The notes under the pieces were generated by a model. That model did no database searches and was not told where the DNA came from. It saw only the letters and a list, made by a program, of their open reading frames with translations. The position numbers and the translations under genes are program-made. A stretch of 64,000 nucleotides of DNA from Alentia gelatinosa (Eukaryota; Annelida; Polychaeta; Phyllodocida; Polynoidae), in contig OX465587.1 of NCBI GenBank assembly GCA_950022655.1, positions 33,545,716-33,609,715 on the forward strand, in the 5' to 3' direction. This document shows, piece by piece, positions 58,401-64,000 of the stretch; the first letter of the stretch is position 1, and each line of letters opens with the position of its first letter.

Positions 58401-61400
58401 ATTGTCTAAATGAGGGTTCATATTATCGGGGCAGGCACAGCTACCACATAGAAATATCAATTTTGAATGGTTAATTGTGGGTTGCATTACTTACCATGCT
58501 CAGCTCACACAGAGATGTCAGTATTAATCTCCTAAATGTGGGTCTTATTACCGAGTGGGTACAGCTCACACATACAGATGTCCATATTAATCATCTAAAT
58601 GTGGGTCGTATTACTGAGTTTGCACAGCTCACACATACAGATGTCCGTATTATTCATCTAAATGTGGGTCGTATTACTGAGTTTGCACAACTCACACATA
58701 CAGATGTCCATATTAATCATCTAAATGTTGGTCTTGTTACTGAGTTGGCACAGCTCACACATACAGATGTCCGTATTATTCATCTAAATGTGGGTCGTAT
58801 TACTGAGTTTGCACAACTCACACATACAGATGTCCGTATTATTCATCTAAATGTGGGTCGTATTACTGAGTTTGCACAACTCACACATACAGATGTCCAT
58901 ATTAATCATCTAAATGTGGGTCGTATTACTGAGTTTGCACAACTCACACATACAGATGTCCATATTAATCATCTAAATGTGGGTCTTGTTACTGAGTTGG
59001 CACAGCTCACACAAACAAAGGTCCATATTAATCGTCTAAATGTGGGTCATATACTGAGTTGGCACAGCTCACACAAACAAAGGTCCATATTAATCGTCTA
59101 AATGTGGGTCGTATACTGAGTTGGCACAGCTCACACAAACAAAGGTCCATATTAATCGTCTAAATGTGGGTCGTATACTGAGTCGGCACAGCTCACACAC
59201 AGCAACACAATCTTTATGTGTCCTTTCTGTGACAGAAGAAGGAGGAGCCGGCCACGTCCATCCTCACCACTCTGCGGGATGAGCTGCTCAACGAGTTGAT
59301 GAATGTGTTGCCCGAGGGAAGTAACCATGTTAGCGAACGACAAGCCGTGCAGGGCTGTGCCTTCATCAGACTCTACTGCGCCCTCAAGGGTATCGCTGCC
59401 CTCAGGTAAGTGTTATACACCACAAGTCTGCGCTCTCTGTATGATACATGCATGCTACTACATAACATGCCCAGCTAATATCGTTCAATAAAATAGAGTG
59501 ATTAGAATAGATTTTAAAATACATTTTCTGGTACTATCAGTTAAATTGAACTGAGCACATTAACTGTAACCTGCATATGAGACATATGTGTCAGACCTAT
59601 GTACAGTTTTTATTGCGCGTGTATATCAGGTTTTCTGATGGGAAGGTCAAACTCGTATTGAAGCTGATATATGTTAAGATTTTATTGCGTGTATATTTCA
59701 GGTTTTCTGATGAGGAGGTCAAACTCGTACTGAAATTGATTCATGTAAAGTTTTTATCGCGCATATATTTCAGGTTTTCTGACGAGGAGGTCAAACTCTT
59801 ACTGAAGCTGATCACAAGTAACCCGCCGTACACACCTTCTGGTGTGCGATTCGTGACTCTGGGGCTGTGTATGATGCTCTCTTGTCTAGTCGGGTAAGTG
59901 ACTATCCTCTCCTAGCAGTGATATTCAGTGCAGAATGAATTCATCTAAAAACAGTTTAGCTTACTATCTTAGCCAGAGATACATTGACTTTATTAGCAGG
60001 TGGATGGTTGGTCTTATAGGTTATTTGATATTGTTGAATTATGCCTCAAAACAAACGATCAACTGTAACTTATACAGACTTGAACGAGAGAGTAGGTAAC
60101 TGATTACTACGGTGATATGATAATGTAGTGAGCACTGTTTAAGGACTCTGTGATCGCAAGAAGGTTTTTATGGTAGACCGCGTCACACTTCAGTGTACAA
60201 GCGAATCAATCCCAATGAGAAAAAAGTCCTTTAAAACTAATATATAACAAATGTGTCGTCTATATGACAGTGAAAGTTGTACCTCACAGATATACTGCCG
60301 ACTAATCTGTGACTGTTTTCCAGGACCCCTGAGCAGGAGAAGAGCGCTGTTGAATGGATCAAGTGGCTTCTGAAAGAGGCCAGCCGCTTCGAAAAGTAAG
60401 TGGTCACAGTTTTACTTCTTCCTGCTTTAAAATAACTAGGCTTGACAGTAAATCACTCACTAATTTATGTTTATTTATTCGAGGTGTCTGTTTTTCCCCT
60501 ACCAGGGTTGGCATGAATTCAGACTCGCTATTTTACGTAAATTTGACTGAAGTTTTTCTTCTTCCCATACCAGAGTTTGCTGGCATTAAGACTTGATAAT
60601 TTACGTATATTTGGTCAAGGTGTCTGTTCTTCCTATACCAGGGTTGGCAGGAATTAAGACTCAGTAATTTACATATATAGAGAGGGCAGGGATTAAAACT
60701 CAATAATTTATGTATATCTAATGGAGATGTCTGTTCTTCACGTACCAAGGTTGGTGGGGATTCAGACTCAATAATTCACATATATTTGACGGAGCTCTCT
60801 GTTCTTCACGTACCAGGGTTGGCAGGGATTAAGGTTCACTAATTTACATATATTTGACTGTGGTATTTCTTTGTCTCGTACCAGGGTTGGCAGGTATAAA
60901 GGCTCACTAATTTACATATATTTGACTGTGGTATTTCTTTGTCTCGTACCAGGGTTGGCAGGTATAAAGGCTCACTAATTTACATATATTTGACTGTGGT
61001 ATTTCTTTGTCTCGTACCAGGGTTGGCAGGTATAAAGGCTCACTAATTTACATATATTTGACTGTGGTATTTCTTTGTCTCGTACCAGGGTTGGCAGGTA
61101 TAAAGGCTCACTAATTTACATATATTTGACTGTGGTATTTCTTTGTCTCGTACCAGGGTTGGCAGGTATAAAGGCTCACTTATTTACATATATTTGACTG
61201 TGGTATTTCTTTGTCTCGTACCAGGGTTGGCGGTGCGTCAGACTCGTTCGGAGAGATGCTGCTGTTGATCGCCATTCATTTCCACAGTAACCAGAGAGGA
61301 GCCATCGGTGACCTCGTCTGTGCCACACTCGGCATGCAGGTACAGTGCATCTATATATATATATGAATGTACCTCAGGTTTATCACATATGCTATTGTTG

Positions 61401-63018
61401 AATAATGTCAGAATGATAAAATACACTTTTTAATCCCTCTCATAACCCTAAAAGTTGGACTGAAGTGGGTGAATAGGAATTCACTTACTCATATTTTTAT
61501 GTCTAGACTAAAAAAAATTAGCCCCTAAATAATACCTCTATGTAAATAAAGAGGGATTTTGAAAAAGGCTGAACTAACTTAGTCACTCAAACATATTTTC
61601 AGATCGCTATCAAAGCCAACTCCTTGGCTCGGATAAAAACAATTTTCACCCAAGAAATCTTTACAGAAAAGGTAGGTGTGAACATGAACTGTTTAGTGAA
61701 ATCAAATACTGAATAGATATTTAATAGGTAAATATCTGTGAGAACTCACAGTAGCATCGGAAATCAATATGAAGTGTGTAAATATTAAAATCTGACTGGA
61801 TTAGTGGTCAGAAAGCCTCGCTAGTTTCATTACATTAAACTAAACATTGAAGTAGGAAGCTTTAAGAGATTCTATCAATATAAAATGATTTTTTTTTATA
61901 TAAATGTAAACATTTTGATAATATTGTTGAAATATAAGTTATATATTGTTTCCTTATGTCATAAACTTGCCAATATATATTTTTTTTAATTGTGTTAAGG
62001 TTGTGACGTCACACGCTGTGCGCGTCTCGGTGACCCAGAAGCTGAACGCCACCATGTCGGGGTACCTGCCCATCCACTGTATCTACCAGCTGTTAAAAAG
62101 CCGCGCCTTCTCCAAACACAAAGTCCCCATCAAGGTGAGCCCGGGTTCAGGAATGAGAAATATACCTTTCTCCTTCATCCCCAGCAGTGGTAGACTTACT
62201 GCTATATCAAAGGCCAGTCCTTCTCGTACCATGTCTACGTGGTGTGTAACCATCTTTCTCCTCCATCCCCAGCAGTGATAGACTTGCTTCTGTTTTGTTT
62301 AGTTTTAGATCTTTATTCATTCTGTTGGTGTACAGTTCTTCCATGAATAGTTGGATGGTTGTCTGTCCAGGGCTGGTAACCTTACAAATATATATTACAT
62401 TGTACATGGTTTATGATTGATGAAAATTGAGTAAATGTGAACCCTCTCATATCAATCATATATCAGAGGTCAGTCCTTCTCATACCATGTCTATATGGTG
62501 TGGTGTGCAGTCACGTTTCTCCTTCACCCCCAGACATGATAGATTTACTGCTATATTAAAGGCCAGTCCTTCTACCATGTCCATGTGGTATGGCAAGTTT
62601 GCGACTGATGATGGAATTCTAACATTTCCTACAATCTGACAGTACTGCCATGTTAGAGTGGCATCTATTTTCACACTTATCTCTCTTCAAATACTAAAAT
62701 TACTAGTATAATTGAGAGAAATTAGAATATACATATATATCAATTCATAGCCATTTTATTACAAAACAAAATTATTCATACTTCTGTTTAGAAGGGTTTT
62801 AGATTTGTGATCGTTTTTCCTCAGTCCCGACTTTGATCCCAGTTTTACTCACACACAGGAGTGGATCTACAAACAGATCTGTCACTGCTCGACGCCCATC
62901 CACAGCTTACTGCCTCCGCTCATCGAGGTTTACATCCAGTCCATCATCCTGCCGAGCACGAAGACCGACCGGACCAACGAGCCCATCACCGAGCAGGAGG
63001 TGCTCACCATCTTCAGAG
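52493..63018 (+). CDS. INTS2: INTS2, Integrator complex subunit 2, N-terminal half (13 exons; continues beyond the window)
   Basis: Exons: 52493-52776, 53342-53480, 53754-53856, 56027-56140, 56444-56574, 57737-57931, 59236-59405, 59774-59893, 60324-60395, 61225-61339, 61603-61671, 62000-62134, 62859-63018. All phases join and give about 602 residues, roughly the first half of a protein of about 1200. INTS2 is a scaffold subunit of Integrator, which cleaves nascent snRNA and terminates paused RNA polymerase II in the nucleus. Matching family stretches include LLSIDFHALEQDARKEQQMR, AEALLHVSNGVWLLCRLVAN, MPGLAVALTLENKKKE, VAFVSGLLL, SNPPYTPSGVRFVTLGLCM, FGEMLLLIAIHFHSNQ, IKTIFTQEIFTEK and IHCIYQLLKSRAFSKHKVPI. 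The start is ACCATGG at 52493; upstream in-frame codons give no ATG. The exon 2 donor and the exon 8 and exon 10 acceptors are embedded in tandem arrays. The exon 12 acceptor is the weak GTTAAG. No further exon was found in 63019-64000. Confidence 0.95.
53425..53645. repeat. 79-bp tandem array with the exon 2 splice donor of INTS2
   Basis: Exon end plus donor (CTCACAAGTTACGCCTACTG, CTCAGCGAGCTCCTCTTCGT, CATGTCACAG/GTGAGT) is repeated at once. The second donor is at 53560, 79 bp after the first (53481). A third, partial copy lacks the donor. Confidence 0.92.
53999..54164. mobile_element. short TIR element (MITE), second copy, INTS2 intron 3
   Basis: The ends GACCATCCATAAAGTACGTA and (inverse) ACTTTATGGATGGCCCC enclose an internal GGAGCATAAGTAAAATTTCC and a poly-C run. 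TAT on both sides is compatible with a 3-bp target duplication. Confidence 0.7.
54762..54832 (+). repeat. tRNA-like relic
   Basis: GTGGAGTAGTCAGTAGAGCA with GCAGTTCGAACCCTGC gives a perfect B-box and a recognisable A-box. I could not complete an acceptor stem or a convincing anticodon stem, so it is more likely a tRNA pseudogene or a SINE head than a working tRNA. Confidence 0.5.
55360..55965. repeat. 14-bp minisatellite, about 43 copies, before INTS2 exon 4
   Basis: Units such as CTCAGTGTATATAT alternate TATATATC, TATGTATC, TACATATC and TATGTACC variants. It ends 61 bp before the exon 4 acceptor (GTACAG at 56021-56026). Its long Ile/Ser/Val/Tyr frames are artefacts of the lack of stops in the unit. 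Confidence 0.93.
56310..56395 (+). repeat. SINE core scrap in INTS2 intron 4
   Basis: GTGGTAGATTTACTGCTATA and AGGCCAATCCTTCTCAT come from the SINE centre, followed directly by tail-like AACTACCCAGACAAACAAAT. It is internally deleted. Confidence 0.65.
56640..57560. other. INTS2 intron 5, gene-free part
   Basis: Nothing coding was recognised. No long repeats are visible before the SINE tail at 57570. Confidence 0.4.
57570..57663 (+). mobile_element. SINE tail fragment in INTS2 intron 5
   Basis: AATTCATCTCATAGATTCGG, CCCAAAGTAAGTCTGATAGA and TTGGACGTTAAATTACCC, then AAACAAACAAAG, match the 3' third of the SINE at 32571-32871. It lies 74 bp before exon 6. Confidence 0.75.
57960..58205. repeat. 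short direct duplication in INTS2 intron 6
   Basis: About 57978-58078 (ATCGGCTTGCCATAGAGGTG ... AAGCTGGAGAAAGC) is repeated at 58106-58203 with about 10% differences. Both give similar short open frames, with no sign that they are exons. Confidence 0.75.
58490..59205. repeat. 63-bp tandem array, about 11-12 copies, before INTS2 exon 7
   Basis: The unit contains CAGCTCACACATACAGATGT, CCATATTAATCATCTAAATG and TGGGTCGTATTACTGAGTTT. Starts at 58575 and 58638 give a period of 63, a multiple of 3, so a 208-codon frame with a 21-residue repeat (HTDVHINHLNVGRITEFAQ-type) stays open until units of a different length begin near 59040. The array ends about 30 bp before the exon 7 acceptor. Confidence 0.9.
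59605..59820 (+). repeat. 72-bp tandem array with three exon 8 acceptors, in frame
   Basis: Acceptor plus exon start (GTATATTTCAG/GTTTTCTGATGAGG, GGTCAAACTC) occurs three times, with exon-side starts at 59630, 59702 and 59774. 72 is a multiple of 3, and no stop codon occurs from the first to the last copy in the INTS2 frame. Use of the upstream sites would add 24 or 48 residues. Confidence 0.92.
60485..61255. repeat. 68-bp tandem array ending in the INTS2 exon 10 acceptor
   Basis: TTTCTTTGTCTCGTACCAG/GGTTGGC recurs with CCAG at 60813, 60881, 60949, 61017, 61085 and 61153, and finally at 61221, the real acceptor. Diverged copies lie at about 60502, 60570, 60638 and 60744. Copies next to the exon are almost identical, and divergence increases leftwards. 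The period is not a multiple of 3, and the unit contains a stop in one frame. Confidence 0.93.
62150..62640 (+). repeat. SINE central-domain fragments in INTS2 intron 12
   Basis: Pieces at 62155-62280 and 62465-62600 carry CATCCCCAGCAGTGGTAGAC, GCTATATCAAAGGCCAGTCC and ACCATGTCTACGTGGTGTG, partly in tandem as at 1230-1590. Confidence 0.72.
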
Positions 63019-63500
63019 GTCAGTCAGCTGCGGCTCGGTACGGGTTCGCTGTATCATAACATCAAGTAAGGCCTATAGGGCACAGAGTGATTGCTCTGCT
63101 CTGCCATCATCTGCTTGGAAATTGTAAGATAGCACCACTGTAGTCGGGGGGCAACCAGGCATTGTTATCAGTTGTTATAATCTATAGATAATATTGAGAT
63201 GAGGTTAGAATTCCTCCATGGCATTTCACAAAAAAATATTTCTGATGAAATCCATTGATAATTGGTCCCGCCACCTGGTGTTCTAGATGGCGTTGGGGGA
63301 AAAGATGGCCGTCTCCATAGCACAATGGCTATGTGTCCTGACTATGCGCAATGACATCAATACATATCACTGTTCCCAGCGATCCGATGGTCAGAGTGTA
63401 TTAGTAATAATATCCTCGTACAGCAACCTGACTATGGCCGTGCCGGGAAGTGGGACACATTGCAGTTGGTTGTATACCCCATGTAAATGTGACTTGTAAA
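63019..63500. other. INTS2 intron 13 (start), no exon seen
   Basis: The stretch after the GTCAGT donor shows no similarity to the expected next INTS2 segment. A short repeat-like piece lies around 63285-63490, with no recognised identity. Confidence 0.4.
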
Positions 63501-64000
63501 TATGTGATAATCATACACACTCAGTAAATCTGTATGTGTCTGTTCGGGCAGATTTATAAAACTGACTTAGTTGATATGTGTACTTTGTATAGACTCAATA
63601 AACCTGACTTAGTTGATATGGTCTTTCATACAGTCGCGGTAAATCTCACTTAGTTGATATGTGTTCTTCAAACAGACTCTGTAGATCTCACTTAATCTCA
63701 GTTAATATGTGTCCTTCGTACAGATTTGGTAGATCTGACTTGGTCAATATGTGTCCTTCCTTCAGACTCGGTGAATCTGACTCAGTTGATATGTGGCCTT
63801 TGTATAAACTCGGTGAATCTGACTGAGTTGGTATGTGGCCTTTGTATAAACTCGGTGAATCTGACTTAGTTGGTATGTGGCCTTTGTATAAACTCGGTGA
63901 ATCTGACATAGTTGATATGTGGCTTTTGTATAAACTTGGTGAATCTGACTTAGTCGGTATGTGTACTTTGTATAGACTCGGTGAATCTGACTAAGTTGTC
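63500..64000. repeat. 42-bp tandem array at the right edge
   Basis: Units such as ACTCGGTGAATCTGACTTAG, TTGATATGTGGCCTTTGTAT run to the last base. Left-hand units often carry TTCATACAG, TTCAAACAG or TTCGTACAG before the GGT(A/G)AATCT part, that is, acceptor-like pyrimidine-CAG sequence. The array continues beyond the window. Confidence 0.85.

Overview
This window is eukaryotic nuclear DNA. Its genes are split by introns with GT-AG (once GC-AG) boundaries, there are no operons, and the sequence is dense in SINEs, foldback elements and minisatellites. The proteins are clearly animal. A tRNA-headed SINE whose tail carries a 'TTTAACGTC'-type motif, together with the general repeat style, suggests a marine invertebrate, most likely a mollusc or other lophotrochozoan. 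That placement is an inference and is weak.

Layout. 1-29.7 kb contains no confident coding exon. It is repeats: a 77-bp minisatellite split by a SINE, a LINE endonuclease fragment, eleven copies of a foldback element family, and many short tandem arrays. If SGSM1 (minus strand, first two coding exons at 29752-29924) is intact, this stretch is probably its long intron 2. SGSM1 is back to back, 450 bp apart, with VPS33A (plus, 16 coding exons, 30375-45909, complete, 609 aa). Beyond it lie HTD2 (minus, single exon, 48446-48922) and MED31 (minus, 4 coding exons, 49060-52156, 157 aa with a 22-glutamine tract). HTD2 starts only 137 bp after the MED31 stop, on the same strand. MED31 is divergent from INTS2 (plus, 13 exons seen, 52493-63018, about 602 residues, continuing past the right edge) across a 336-bp shared promoter.

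The genes fall into two head-to-head pairs with related themes: SGSM1/VPS33A (Rab and endolysosome trafficking) and MED31/INTS2 (Mediator and Integrator, both RNA polymerase II machinery). HTD2 is the mitochondrial fatty-acid-synthesis dehydratase.

Two observations stand out. (1) At least six exon boundaries in VPS33A and INTS2 are themselves part of a tandem array, so the genuine splice donor, splice acceptor or stop codon is the first or last unit of a minisatellite and is flanked by decoy copies. In one case (INTS2 exon 8) three acceptors lie 72 bp apart with an open frame throughout. (2) Fourteen copies of a bipartite element of about 275-315 bp join a conserved module of about 110-142 bp (ends TTATCYYACCC and its inverse, internal TTAAGYCTATGG) to a palindrome with a partly conserved apex and a stem that differs between groups. 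One copy can be compared with an unoccupied related repeat and shows no target-site duplication.
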